From: 66-474 sp964489055
GTDB lineage: Bacteria > Pseudomonadota > Gammaproteobacteria > Xanthomonadales > Rhodanobacteraceae
DNA length: 64,000 bases
Assembly: GCA_964489055.1 (NCBI GenBank)
Contig: CAZAXF010000006.1
Location: forward strand, 1-64,000
Direction: 5' to 3'
In this document: piece after piece, positions 9,169 to 18,697 of the stretch
Numbering within the stretch: position 1 is the stretch's first letter
Layout: each line of letters begins with the position of its first letter
Notes under the pieces: generated by a model
Told to the model about the DNA's origin: nothing
Database searches by the model: none
Seen by the model: the letters and a program-made list of their open reading frames with translations, nothing else
Translations under genes and position numbers: made by a program

Positions 9169-9975
9169 CACGTGTAACTCCCTCCCCTTCAAGGGGAGGG
9201 CCGGGGTGGGGATGGGTTTTCCACGGGCCCGTATCAGCCCGCGCCGTCACCAAGTCCATCGTGCGCGGAGCGCACGCTACGCACTTCGGGCATATCTCCC
9301 TCCCCTTCAAGGGGAGGGCTGGGGTGGGGATGGGGTTTCCACGGGCCCGTATCAGCCCGCGCCGCCGCCGGGTCCATTGTGCTACGCACTTCGGGCATAT
9401 CTCCCTCCCCTTCAAGGGGAGGGCTGGGGTGGGGATGGGGTTTGCCTCGGACTTGCATCGACCAATGGTCGTGCCGGGATCCAATCGTGCGCGAAGCGCA
9501 CGCTACACGCGCAGCGGAAGGATCCGCGTGCATCCGCGCGGGTCTGCGTCGAAAGGCTTTTGCCGGGAAAGCATTGGCCACGGATGAACACGGATGACAC
9601 GGATCAAGAGCATTGGACGCAGATCAACGCGGCCGGGCGCGGAAAGGAAACCTGATCCGTGTGCATCCGTGTCGATCCGTGGCAAGCCGCTGTTGCCTTT
9701 TCGCCAGATCCGATCGTGCGCGAAGCGCACGCTACGGGTACTGGACGGAGACGATCCGTGTGTGTCCGCGCAAATCCGCGTCAAAAGGCTTTTGCCCGGA
9801 AAAAGCATTGGCCACGGATGAACACGGATGACACGGATCAAGAGCATTGGACGCGGATCAGCGCGCACGGGCGCGGACAGGAAACCTGATCCGTGTGCAT
9901 CCGTGGCCGAACGCGGCGGCTCTTCCGGCCGCCGTGTAGCGTGCGCTGTGCGCCCCGCGCTGGCCGGGCAAGTGT
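9169..9975. repeat. Convergent junction filled with three repeat families
   Basis: 807 bases between the stop codons of tkt and the protease. Three copies of a unit beginning CTCCCTCCCCTTCAAGGGG start at 9178, 9297 and 9401; each can form a strong hairpin. A second family, based on CCACGGATGAACACGGATG, occurs as a direct repeat of about 110 bases with a period near 233 (start points about 9571 and 9804). A third, the palindrome GTGCGCGAAGCGCACGCTAC, recurs at about 9259, 9486, 9716 and, inverted, 9928. No gene is seen. Confidence 0.85.
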
Positions 9976-12006
9976 CTACCGTTCCTTGACCTCGACGTTC
10001 TTCAGCAGCAGGTCGAGCTTCTTCTTCATGTCGGCCTGCGGGCGGGAGCCGGGCTGGTAGACGTAGGCGGTGTACAGCACCGAAGGCTTGCCGGGGCCCT
10101 GCGGCGGTGGCGCCACGGCGTCAATCTTGGTCATGTCGTTTTCGGTGTAGGCCTGTTCGTCGTAGGGGTGTTCACGGCCGACGATCTTCTGCCAGCGGCT
10201 CTGGTAGCTGTCATCGAGATCGGGTGTCGGCTTCTGCACCCGCCGCAGGCTGAGCCAGTGGTGGTCGTGGTTGGTGGCGGCCAGCCACACCTGGCCCACG
10301 TCCCAGACCACCTTGCCGTCGTGGCCGGGATAGAAGCCCATGCCAAGCGTCAGCATGCTGTTGGGATTGATCTTCTGCAGCGCCGGGGTGAAGGAAAAGG
10401 CCAGGCGCTGCGAGTCGTAGCGGAAATCCTTGCCGTAGTCGAAGCTGATGTGCACGTTGGCGAACGGCGCGGGCAGCAGGTCGCGTTCGGTGAGGAAGCT
10501 CTTCCACTGCGCCAGCGTGCCGTCGTAGGGCAGGCTGATGAAATCGGTGAGCGCGCGAACGTTGATGAAGGTGTCGTGGCGGGACGACGCCGGGTCGAGG
10601 CGGGTCAGCACCGCGTAGCCGTCGGGCGTGGGCAGCGCAAACACGATCTGGTAACTGTTGGCGTAGGGAATCGCCCACGTCCAGACTTGCCATTTGCGGC
10701 CCCAGCGATCGGTCCAGTGGCCGGTGCTGACCGGCTTGCCGAACGAGGTGACGCGCACGCGTTGCGAGCCGACCCGGCGCTTGAGCAGTCCGGTCCGCAG
10801 CAGCAGGTCCATCGTGTGTTCCGGATCGTGGTGGAATTGTTTCCCGGAAACGTTGTCGGGCCGGCGCAGGTGGAACAGGATGTTGTTGCCGGCCATGCCG
10901 CCGGACACGTAGCCGTTCGCCGGCAGCGAGATCTTGATCCGCGAGCGTCCCTTGGCGCCCCACACGCCGTTGCTGTTGCGCACCAGCAGCTGCGGGAAAT
11001 CGTCCATCGGCGGACCGGCGTAAAGGATCTGGTGTGCGCCTTCACCGTTCGGGAACAGGTTGGCCGACTGCTGGTCCAGCAACGCCTTGAGCTGCTGGTC
11101 CAGCCACGGGTGGAAGGCCTTCGCGTAGTGCGCGAAGAAGCCGGACACGTCCAGCGGCAGCTTGAACGAGCCCTTGAACGTCGCACTCAGCGTCGAGTCG
11201 AATGCATCGAACTGGTAGCTCATCCGCTTGTCGTAGCGCGCAAGGTCGTCGGGCGCGTCCAGCACCTCGCTCATCGGCAGTGCGTAGTTGAGGTTTTCGT
11301 TGGGTGACTTCATCAGCACCACGCCGATCACCTTGCCGTCCCGGTCCAGCAGTGGACCGCCGCTGTTGCCGGGCGAGGCCGCCGCGGAAAAGCGGATCCA
11401 CTTCCAGTTGCCGTCCTGGTTTTCGGGCGTGTTGGACGTGTACAGCCCGTTGCGGATCACCACGCCGGTGCCCAACGCATTGCCGACCGAATACACCACC
11501 TGGTTCAGGGCCGGGTGCGTGTCGATCGCCAACGGCTTGACGTGCGGCGGATCCTTCAGCGAAAACACCACGAAGTCGCGGCGCAACGCGAACTTCTCGA
11601 CCTTGTCGATGGCGTACACCTTGCCCGAGGCGTCGCGCAGCTCCGGCGGCCCCCACAGGCTCTGGTAGCCGATCATGAAAACGTGTCCGGCGGTGACGAA
11701 ACGGTTGGGACCGATCGCGAACGCGGTGCCGACCGAGTAGTACTTGTCGGTACGTTGCTGGTAGGGCACCAGGTCCATCGGCAACGGTTTTTCGTAGCTC
11801 AGCGTGTCCCTGGGCTTGCGCGCGACCACTTCGAACGTCGCCGCCTGGATCCCGGGCAGCAACGCGGGGTTGAGCGTGGTGTCGGCGTGCGCGCTGCCAA
11901 CCACCAGGATGCCCGCGCACAGGAAGACCAGCCAGGCGACGAGGTGGCGGGCGAGGTGGGAAGGGACGTCGCGTCGGATCGACGCGGAACCGGAAGTTGC
12001 CGTCAT
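9976..12006 (-). CDS. Secreted trypsin-like serine protease with a large C-terminal extension
   Basis: 676 residues. The ATG at 12004-12006 has AAGGAG five bases upstream, which settles the start even though the frame runs on to 12921. Residues 20-42 are a signal peptide ending GSAHA-DT. A chymotrypsin-fold protease domain follows, with His108 (TAGHVF), a likely Asp144 (RRDFVVF) and Ser215 (SPGNSGGP). The remaining 420 or so residues match no domain I recognise; they are rich in aromatic beta-strand-like segments. The protein should act in the periplasm or outside the cell. HtrA-type PDZ domains are not evident. It ends at a repeat-filled convergent junction and lies 80 bases after the YpjD-like gene on the same strand. 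Confidence 0.85.
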   Translation of the reverse strand: MTATSGSASIRRDVPSHLARHLVAWLVFLCAGILVVGSAHADTTLNPALLPGIQAATFEVVARKPRDTLSYEKPLPMDLVPYQQRTDKYYSVGTAFAIGPNRFVTAGHVFMIGYQSLWGPPELRDASGKVYAIDKVEKFALRRDFVVFSLKDPPHVKPLAIDTHPALNQVVYSVGNALGTGVVIRNGLYTSNTPENQDGNWKWIRFSAAASPGNSGGPLLDRDGKVIGVVLMKSPNENLNYALPMSEVLDAPDDLARYDKRMSYQFDAFDSTLSATFKGSFKLPLDVSGFFAHYAKAFHPWLDQQLKALLDQQSANLFPNGEGAHQILYAGPPMDDFPQLLVRNSNGVWGAKGRSRIKISLPANGYVSGGMAGNNILFHLRRPDNVSGKQFHHDPEHTMDLLLRTGLLKRRVGSQRVRVTSFGKPVSTGHWTDRWGRKWQVWTWAIPYANSYQIVFALPTPDGYAVLTRLDPASSRHDTFINVRALTDFISLPYDGTLAQWKSFLTERDLLPAPFANVHISFDYGKDFRYDSQRLAFSFTPALQKINPNSMLTLGMGFYPGHDGKVVWDVGQVWLAATNHDHHWLSLRRVQKPTPDLDDSYQSRWQKIVGREHPYDEQAYTENDMTKIDAVAPPPQGPGKPSVLYTAYVYQPGSRPQADMKKKLDLLLKNVEVKER

Positions 12007-12086
12007 GGGTACTCCTTGAACGGGTTTCGTATACAACAAACTGCACGATCTTGGCACATTTCGCCTTTGCGCGAACCCGTGGATCG

Positions 12087-12884
12087 TCACGTTCCGGTCC
12101 GGTGCAGGATCATTTCCAGCACGAACTTCGAGCCGAAGAACGCCAGCAGCAGGATCACCATGCCGGCAAGCGTCAGGTAGATCGCGCGGTGGCCGCGCCA
12201 GCCCCAGCGCCAGCGGCCGACCAGCAGCACGCCGAAGATGATCCACGCCACCAGTGACAGGATGGCCGTGTGTGCCTGGTGCTGGGCGTGCAGGTTGTAT
12301 ACGAACAGGACGCCCGAGAGCAGGGCCAGCGTCAGAAGCGCGAAGCCGGCGCCGATCAGCCGGAACATCAGCGATTCGGTCTGCGTCAGTGGCGGCAGCG
12401 CGCGCGCCCACGGACCCAGTTGGCGGGTGCGCAAGGCGCGCTCCTGCGCGGCCAGCAACAGCGCCAGCACCGCGGAGATCGCCAGCAGGCTGTAGGCCAG
12501 CAGCGCGATGATCACGTGCAGGCCGATCTGCCAGTCCAGCGGAAACGGCGCGGTGGCCGGGGCCAGGAATTCGTCGATGGCAAGGAACAACCCGGCCAGC
12601 GGGAACAGGATGATGCCCAGCGCCGCGACCGGGCGGGTCAGGTTCACGATCAGGGTCAGCGCGGCGATCACCGCCGAAACCAGTGACAACGCGGCGAAGA
12701 AATGCAGGTCCACCGCGCCGCGATGGATGCCGAACAGCACCGTGAAGTGCAGCAGCACCGCAATCGTGCCGGTGATCAGTGCGGCCCGGTGCGGCGTGCG
12801 TCGCCCGCGATCCAGCAACGGCCGCGCCAGCGCCGCGGCGGCCGCCACGTACAGCACGATCGAAATCAGCGCCAGCAGTTCCAT
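12087..12884 (-). CDS. ypjD: CcsA/YpjD-family inner-membrane protein
   Basis: About 265 residues from the ATG at 12882-12884; other ATGs at 12899 and 12905 are possible and none has a clear ribosome site. Eight hydrophobic segments fit the cytochrome c assembly (CcsA/HemX-like) family, with conserved His residues in HFTVLFGI, LHVIIALLAYSLLAIS and QHQAHTAILSL. YpjD lies beside ffh in many gammaproteobacteria; here ffh is 2.3 kb away on the opposite strand, with two extra genes between them. The family's haem or cytochrome link is by homology only; YpjD's own role is not firmly known. Confidence 0.85.
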   Translation of the reverse strand: MELLALISIVLYVAAAAALARPLLDRGRRTPHRAALITGTIAVLLHFTVLFGIHRGAVDLHFFAALSLVSAVIAALTLIVNLTRPVAALGIILFPLAGLFLAIDEFLAPATAPFPLDWQIGLHVIIALLAYSLLAISAVLALLLAAQERALRTRQLGPWARALPPLTQTESLMFRLIGAGFALLTLALLSGVLFVYNLHAQHQAHTAILSLVAWIIFGVLLVGRWRWGWRGHRAIYLTLAGMVILLLAFFGSKFVLEMILHRTGT

Positions 12885-13032
12885 GGGAGTCGAGTGCATC
12901 GGCATGCCACGAGTGTCGCACGGCGCTGGCCGCGGGTTCCAGAGAAAGCCCCGCGGACGGTGATGACTCATTTTCCGGTCTCGACCGCGCTACCCTCTCC
13001 GGTCGATGCCGGGGCTTGGTCGGAGGTGTGCG

Positions 13033-14388
13033 TTGATACTACAGGTCCCGGGACTGGTGCTGCTGCTGATGGGCGTGTCGCCGGTGAGCTTCGCGGGTGT
13101 TTCGCATCCCGGCGCGGGTGCCGATGCGACGTGCATGAAAAACGCGGCGGCTTCCCTCGCTGCGCTGGCGCATGGCGACTTCAAGGCTGTCGGCAAGGAT
13201 TTTGCCCCGGAAACCGCCAGGGCCTTGCCACCGCCCAAGGTCGAACGAGCCTGGGCCCGGGTCCGGGAGGCGTTTGGTGCGTACCGATCCCGCGGCCAGC
13301 CGCGCCGGCAAATGCTGCACGGCGACGCGGTGGTCGTCGCCCCCTTGCGCTTTGCGCGGGGGGCACTGTATTTCGTTGCCGGGTGCGATGCGGCGAGCCG
13401 GATCAAGAGTTTCCTGCTGCTGCTGCCATCGGCCGTGGAAGCGCCCCCGCCCATCGAAGCACATACCGAATCGAGTGGCGTCCGCGTGCAGCCGCTCGCC
13501 GTGCCGTCTCCGTACGGCCCATTGCGCGGTGCGCTGACGCTGCCAGCCGGCCAGGGACCGTTTCCGGCGGTGGTGATGGTCCATGGGTCCGGCCCGAATG
13601 ACCTGGACGAGACCATCGGCGGCGCCAAACCCTTCCGCGACCTCGCTGACGGCCTGGCGAAGCGGGGTGTCGCCTCGTTGCGTTATGACAAGCGCACCTT
13701 TGCCCATGCCATGCAGATGGTGGGCAAAGCGGTCACGGTCGACGACGTAAGCACCGACGATGCATTGACGGCGTTGCACATGCTGGCAAAACAGCCAGCC
13801 ATCGATGCAAAGCACGTGTTCGTGCTGGGCCACAGCCTGGGGGCGCAGATGGCGCCGCGCATCGCTGTGCGCGACCCGCGACTGGCCGGCGTGATCATGC
13901 TGGCCGCGCCGGCACGGCCGTTGCTGGACGTGATCGCGGAACAGGATCGCGAGATGGGTGCACGTCAGGGCATGACACCAGCGCAAATCGCCGCGGCGGA
14001 AAAGGCCGTTGCAACCGAACGGGCACTGCTCGCCAACGCCGATCCCATGCACCCGCCGGAGGGTAGCTATGGTTCCTTTCCCCAGAGCTTCCTGCTGAGC
14101 CTCCACGACTATGACCAGGTCGCGGTGGCGGAAAAACTGACGCTGCCGATGTTGATTCTGCAGGGCGCCAGCGATTTCCAGGTCTCGCCCAAGAATGACT
14201 TCGACGCATGGAAGAAGGCGCTGGCCGGAAAATCGAATGTGACGTTCCACTCGTACCCCGGCTTGAGCCATCTGTTTACCCCGGCGGGCAAGACGCTGAC
14301 GGAGGCCGATTACGCCAAGCCGGCGCACGTGGATCCTGAGGTAATCCGTGACATCGCCAACTGGATCAAGGCGCAGCCAGAAAGGTAA
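13033..14388 (+). CDS. Exported alpha/beta hydrolase with N-terminal DUF3887 domain
   Basis: 451 residues from a TTG at 13033 preceded by GGAGG six bases upstream; an in-frame ATG at 13006 has no ribosome site. Residues 1-22 form a signal peptide. Residues 30-125 form a DUF3887-type domain (short helices plus a sheet, with GDFKAVGKDFAPE), followed by an alpha/beta hydrolase domain. The triad is visible as Ser268 (LGHSLGAQ), Asp381 (GASDFQV) and His413 (GLSHLF); VMVHGSGPNDLDE supplies the oxyanion loop. Likely a periplasmic or secreted esterase or peptidase-like enzyme; the substrate is unknown. The next gene encodes a stand-alone homologue of its N-terminal domain. Confidence 0.88.
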   Translation: MILQVPGLVLLLMGVSPVSFAGVSHPGAGADATCMKNAAASLAALAHGDFKAVGKDFAPETARALPPPKVERAWARVREAFGAYRSRGQPRRQMLHGDAVVVAPLRFARGALYFVAGCDAASRIKSFLLLLPSAVEAPPPIEAHTESSGVRVQPLAVPSPYGPLRGALTLPAGQGPFPAVVMVHGSGPNDLDETIGGAKPFRDLADGLAKRGVASLRYDKRTFAHAMQMVGKAVTVDDVSTDDALTALHMLAKQPAIDAKHVFVLGHSLGAQMAPRIAVRDPRLAGVIMLAAPARPLLDVIAEQDREMGARQGMTPAQIAAAEKAVATERALLANADPMHPPEGSYGSFPQSFLLSLHDYDQVAVAEKLTLPMLILQGASDFQVSPKNDFDAWKKALAGKSNVTFHSYPGLSHLFTPAGKTLTEADYAKPAHVDPEVIRDIANWIKAQPER

Positions 14389-14496
14389 TCGAATCCGGGC
14401 ATCGCGCATTTGGGCCATGGTCACAATGGCGTCCCTATACTCGCCCACTCATTCATCAGTGCCTGTGAGGGCACCTGCATAAGGAGGAGGCAACCC

Positions 14497-14928
14497 ATGA
14501 TGAACGGGATGAAATGGATCGCCGCAGTGGCAGCGCTGGGATGCGTGGCGCCGACGGTGCTGATGGCCGCGCCGAGCGCCGCCTGCCAAGCCAATGGAAA
14601 GGCGGCATTCAAGGCCTGGACGCACGGCCAGTACGACAAGGTGGGTGCGCACTTCGCGCCCGACGTCGCAAGCCAGTTGACGCCTGCCAAGCTGAAGGAG
14701 GTCTGGGGCAAGGTGCAGTCCTCGGCCGGCGCCTTCCAGAGTCTCGGCGCATTCGAGCCGCGCAAGATCCAGGGACACGAGGCCATGGCCGCGCCGATGA
14801 AGTTCAAGAACGCGCCGCTGGCGGCGGTGTTCGCGTGCGATTCGAGCGATCGCATCAACAGCTTCAGCGTATTGAATCCGGCGATGGTGCCGGACCTGAA
14901 ATCGATGGTGTCGTCCGGCGCGAAGTAG
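14497..14928 (+). CDS. Stand-alone exported DUF3887 protein
   Basis: 143 residues. The ATG at 14497 has AAGGAGGAGG a few bases upstream, an unusually strong ribosome site. Residues 1-25 are a signal peptide ending MAAPSA. The mature 118 residues align along their length with residues 30-125 of the hydrolase just upstream (HGQYDKVGAHFAPDVA against HGDFKAVGKDFAPETA, and the SSDRINSFSVL end). A conserved pair of Cys (CQANGK and FACDSS) probably forms a disulphide; the hydrolase has the same pair. It may bind the same ligand or partner as the hydrolase domain; that is inference. Confidence 0.82.
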   Translation: MMNGMKWIAAVAALGCVAPTVLMAAPSAACQANGKAAFKAWTHGQYDKVGAHFAPDVASQLTPAKLKEVWGKVQSSAGAFQSLGAFEPRKIQGHEAMAAPMKFKNAPLAAVFACDSSDRINSFSVLNPAMVPDLKSMVSSGAK

Positions 14929-15235
14929 TCTTGCCAGCATTCGTGCGGCTGCCAGGTGTTGCGCCTGGACCGTTCCACTGAGTGCAGGCCCTTGAAGTGC
15001 TGTGCAGCTGCCGGATGCTGCATTTCGGGCCGTTCGCACTGAGCGCTGGCCGGAAGGCCGACATCAAAGTGCAGGATCTTGCGGCGCTTCGACCCCGCTT
15101 GCCTGCGCAGGCTGCACTCGGCGCCAGCGGGCACGCCGGAACCGCCCAGGTCCCCGCACCGGAACACCGCCGCCGGCGGCGCGGCGTGACGCCCGGAGCC
15201 GTTACAATGCACCGTTTCACACCACACAAGACGCC
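14929..15235. other. Leader region of ffh, no gene seen
   Basis: 307 bases with no supported gene and no dispersed repeat. A TACAAT box at 15203-15208, about 30 bases before the ffh start, is a plausible -10 element; no good -35 stands at the right distance. A GC-rich CCGCCGCCGGCGGCGCGGCG stretch at about 15168-15187 could fold into a hairpin ahead of it. Confidence 0.5.
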
Positions 15236-16606
15236 ATGTTCGACAACCTCACCGAACGCCTTTCGGGGACCGTCAAGCGCCTGACCGGGCGCGGCCGGCT
15301 GACCGAAGACAACATCCGCGAAGCGCTGCGCGACGTGCGCGTGGCGCTGCTGGAGGCCGACGTCGCGCTGCCGGTGGTGCAGGCGTTGATCGAGCGCATC
15401 AAGGCGCGCGCCATCGGCCAGGAAGTCCTGAAATCGCTGACCCCGGGCCAGGCCCTGGTCAAGGTGGTGCAGGACGAGCTGACCGCGGTGATGGGCACCC
15501 AGAACGCCGCGCTCAACCTTGCCGCGACGCCGCCCGCGGTGGTGCTGATGGCGGGCCTGCAGGGCGCCGGCAAGACCACCACGGTGGCCAAGCTCGCCAG
15601 GTACCTGATCGAGCACAAGAAGAAGGTGATGGTGGTCTCGGCCGACGTGTACCGGCCGGCCGCCATAGAGCAGTTGCAGACGCTGGCCGGGCAGGTCGGC
15701 GCCGGCTTCGTGCCTTCGCACAGTGGCGACAAGCCGGTCGCGATCGCCAAGGCCGCCCTCGATGCGGCCAGGCGCGAAGTTGCCGATGTCTTGATCGTCG
15801 ATACCGCCGGGCGCACCAGTATCGACGAGGCCATGATGGCCGAGATCAAGGCGCTGCACGAGGCGCTCGATCCGGTGGAAACCCTGTTCGTGGTCGATTC
15901 GATGACCGGCCAGGATGCGGCCAACACCGCCAGGGCGTTTGCCGATGCGCTGCCCCTCACCGGCGTCGTCCTGACCAAGGTCGATGGCGACGCGCGCGGC
16001 GGCGCGGCATTGAGCGTGCGCTACGTCACCGGGCGACCGATCAAGTTCCTCGGCGCCGGCGAAAAGCCCGACGCGCTGCAGGCATTCCATCCCGAACGAA
16101 TGGCCAGCCGCATCCTCGGCATGGGCGACGTGCTTTCGCTGGTCGAGGACGTGCAGCGCAAGACCGACGCCGACAAGGCCGCCAAGCTTGCCAAAAAGGT
16201 CGCCAAGGGCAAGCGCTTCGACTTGAACGACATGAAGGAACAGCTCGACCAGATGCTCAACATGGGCGGCCTGGCCGGTTTGATGGACAAGCTGCCCGGC
16301 GTGTCCTCGCTGCCCGACAAGGTGAAGTCGCAGGTCAACGACAAGGAAGTGAAGAAGATGATGGCGATCATCGACTCGATGACCAAAAAGGAACGCCGTC
16401 ATCCCAAGCTGCTGAACGGTTCGCGTCGCCGCCGCGTCGCGCTCGGCTCGGGCACCCAGCCGGCCGATGTCAACCGCCTGCTCAAGCAGTACACGCAGAT
16501 GGAAAAGATGATGGGCAAGTTCGCCCGCGGCGGCATGAAGGGCCTGAAGCGGCAAATGGCTGGCGCCATGCGCGGCATGGGCGGGCGCGGAATGCCGCCG
16601 CACTGA
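15236..16606 (+). CDS. ffh: Signal recognition particle protein Ffh
   Basis: 456 residues starting MFDNLTERLSGTVKRL at the ATG at 15236. Ffh with 4.5S RNA binds signal sequences of nascent membrane proteins and delivers ribosomes to FtsY. The N domain (1-90), G domain (P-loop GLQGAGKTTT, DTAGR, TKVDGDARGG) and Met-rich M domain (about 330-456, ending MRGMGGRGMPPH) are all present. The frame extends 230 bases further upstream but without family similarity. It is followed, convergently, by a CPA2 antiporter gene. Confidence 0.98.
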   Translation: MFDNLTERLSGTVKRLTGRGRLTEDNIREALRDVRVALLEADVALPVVQALIERIKARAIGQEVLKSLTPGQALVKVVQDELTAVMGTQNAALNLAATPPAVVLMAGLQGAGKTTTVAKLARYLIEHKKKVMVVSADVYRPAAIEQLQTLAGQVGAGFVPSHSGDKPVAIAKAALDAARREVADVLIVDTAGRTSIDEAMMAEIKALHEALDPVETLFVVDSMTGQDAANTARAFADALPLTGVVLTKVDGDARGGAALSVRYVTGRPIKFLGAGEKPDALQAFHPERMASRILGMGDVLSLVEDVQRKTDADKAAKLAKKVAKGKRFDLNDMKEQLDQMLNMGGLAGLMDKLPGVSSLPDKVKSQVNDKEVKKMMAIIDSMTKKERRHPKLLNGSRRRRVALGSGTQPADVNRLLKQYTQMEKMMGKFARGGMKGLKRQMAGAMRGMGGRGMPPH

Positions 16607-16795
16607 TCGGGCTCGGGGACAATCCCTCTTGTACGAAGTGTGTCGTTGCGAAGCATCGGCGGGATGCTGCTGCCGACATTGGTGGCCTGATGTTGCGTCG
16701 TCGTGTTGTCCGGACGCGTTTCCTGCGCGCGGCCACCGGCATGGCCGGCCTGCTTGCGCGTCTCGCACCAGGCCAGGCGGGTCGGCGCAGACAGA

Positions 16796-18496
16796 CTAGG
16801 GTTCGTCTTCCTCATCTTCCAGGATCGGCCGGTAGCCCCAGTCGCGCATGTCCTGCAGCGTCTCGTCGACTTCGTCGGATGACAGGTTGAGCATCTGCAG
16901 GGCGGTCGCGCCGAGGCGCAGGCTTGCTTCGATGGCTTCCGGATAGGCCTGGGCCGCGCCGGCATCGAGCAGGCGGGAGCTGGCCTGCAGATCCCGTGCG
17001 CGGGCGATCACGGGCACGTGCGGGCAGTTTCGCTGGATATAGGTCATGGTGCGCATCGCCGTTTCCGGGTCGTCCACCGCGATCACGACCAGCGAGGCCC
17101 GTTCAACGTGCAGCGAGGCCAGCAACCCCGGGTCGGCGATGTTGCCGAGCCAGACCGCGTGGCCATCCGCGCGCCCCTGCGCCACCCGCTCCGGATCGGG
17201 ATCGACCGCCACGAACGGGATGCCGCGCGAATGCAACAACACGGCGATGGTGTGGCCGACCCGGCCGTAGCCACCGATCACCACCTGGGAATCGACGGTC
17301 TCGTCCAGACCCGGGCCGTTCGCTGCGGCCGGCGCCCGGGACAGCCAGCCCGCAATGACGCCATTGAAGCGGATCAACACGGCGCCGAGGACCATCGACA
17401 ACAATACCGAGGAGATCGCGATCTGGCCGAGCGCAACGGAGATGGTGTTCGAATCCAGCGCGATGGCGATCAGCGCGAGGCCGAATTCACCGCCGACGCC
17501 CAGCATCAAGCCGGTTCGCCAGGCCATGCGCATGTCGGTGCCGGTCCTGCGCACCATGCCGGCCACCAGCAGCGTCTTGCTGATGACGATGAGCAACGCG
17601 CACAACACGACCCAGTACCAGATCGGCGGGATCGCCATCGGATTGAAGCGCATGCCGATGCCGATGAAGAACAACCCCAGCAGCACATCGCGGAACGGGC
17701 CGATGCTCGACTCCACCTGGTGCCGGAATTCGGTCTCGCCCAGCACCATGCCGGCGATGAATCCACCGAAGGCGAGTGACAGGCCGAAGCTGTTGGTGAT
17801 CCAGGCGGCCAGCAGGGCGACCAGCAGCACGGCCAGCGTGAAGATTTCCGCCGACTGGCGCCCGGACACCACCCGGAACAGCGGGCGCAGCACCCAGCGC
17901 CCGACAAAGAACACCAGCGCGAAGGCCAGCACGGCCTTGCCCAGCGCGATGCCAAGCGTTCCGGCCAGGACCCCGGCGGCAACCGACGTCCCCAGTACCG
18001 GAATGACCACCAGGAACGGCACCGCGGTGACGTCCTGGAACACCGACATCGCCAACCCGAGGCGACCGTGCGGGGTGTTTGCTTCGCTTTGCTCGGACAG
18101 CAGGCTGGCAATGATCGTGGTGGATGACTGGGCAAACACGGCGCCGAACACGAACGCGGCGATGACCGGCAGCCCCGCCAGCCACATGATGGATCCGCCC
18201 ACCAGCGTGGTGAACGCCACCTGCCCGGTACCCAGGCCCAGCACCCGATGGCGCAGGGCGTGGATCTGCGGCAACGAGAAGTTGAGGCCGATGGTGAACA
18301 GCAGGAACACCACGCCGAATTCCGCCAATGCGTGCAGCCCCGGCATCGACACGACCGGCCCGATCGTGTGCGGCCCGACGATGATCCCGACCAGCAGATA
18401 GCCCAGGCTGGTCGGGATGCGCAGGCGGCGGAACACGGCGATCACGACGATCGCCACGACCATGAGCAGGATGATTTGTGCGAGGTATTCCATCAT
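16796..18496 (-). CDS. CPA2-family cation:proton antiporter with RCK domain
   Basis: About 566 residues from the ATG at 18494-18496 (a second ATG follows immediately). Residues 1-385 hold about 12 membrane segments of the Na/H exchanger fold, including SLGYLLVGIIVGPHTIG and AQSSTTIIASLL. Residues 405-520 are a TrkA-N/RCK Rossmann domain, with GYGRVGHTIAVLL and a dinucleotide-binding acidic residue in AVDPDP. The family exports K+ or Na+ for protons, gated by nucleotide binding to RCK. It resembles KefB/YbaL-type proteins; which ion it moves cannot be told. The C-terminal tail is strongly acidic (EDEEDEP). It is divergent from rpsP. Confidence 0.92.
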   Translation of the reverse strand: MMEYLAQIILLMVVAIVVIAVFRRLRIPTSLGYLLVGIIVGPHTIGPVVSMPGLHALAEFGVVFLLFTIGLNFSLPQIHALRHRVLGLGTGQVAFTTLVGGSIMWLAGLPVIAAFVFGAVFAQSSTTIIASLLSEQSEANTPHGRLGLAMSVFQDVTAVPFLVVIPVLGTSVAAGVLAGTLGIALGKAVLAFALVFFVGRWVLRPLFRVVSGRQSAEIFTLAVLLVALLAAWITNSFGLSLAFGGFIAGMVLGETEFRHQVESSIGPFRDVLLGLFFIGIGMRFNPMAIPPIWYWVVLCALLIVISKTLLVAGMVRRTGTDMRMAWRTGLMLGVGGEFGLALIAIALDSNTISVALGQIAISSVLLSMVLGAVLIRFNGVIAGWLSRAPAAANGPGLDETVDSQVVIGGYGRVGHTIAVLLHSRGIPFVAVDPDPERVAQGRADGHAVWLGNIADPGLLASLHVERASLVVIAVDDPETAMRTMTYIQRNCPHVPVIARARDLQASSRLLDAGAAQAYPEAIEASLRLGATALQMLNLSSDEVDETLQDMRDWGYRPILEDEEDEP

Positions 18497-18622
18497 GTCC
18501 GTGATCGCGGGAATGCGGGGAAAATCCGGTATCGTCGTTGCCGCAGGTTCCAAGGGTAGCTACGCGCGCTCCGGGGATTGCCGACCCGGCCATTGCCCCT
18601 CGCATTTCATGCATTTTGCCTC

Positions 18623-18628
18623 TACAAT
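18623..18628 (+). promoter_or_regulatory. Likely -10 box of the rpsP operon
   Basis: TACAAT, 70 bases upstream of the rpsP ATG, in the divergent gap between the antiporter and rpsP. The T/A-rich run TTTTGCCTC lies just before it. No consensus -35 is evident, so the assignment rests on the -10 alone. Confidence 0.45.
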
Positions 18629-18697
18629 TGCCCGTTTCCGCGCCCGGCGGTCGCCCGCGACCGGTCCGTGGCCGTTCCATTTCGGAGTTGACAGATC

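Noticed and set aside
12007..12921. N-terminal extension of the protease to 981 residues
   Set aside because: The upstream part is a shadow of the YpjD-like gene; the ATG at 12006 has a good ribosome site and starts a signal peptide.
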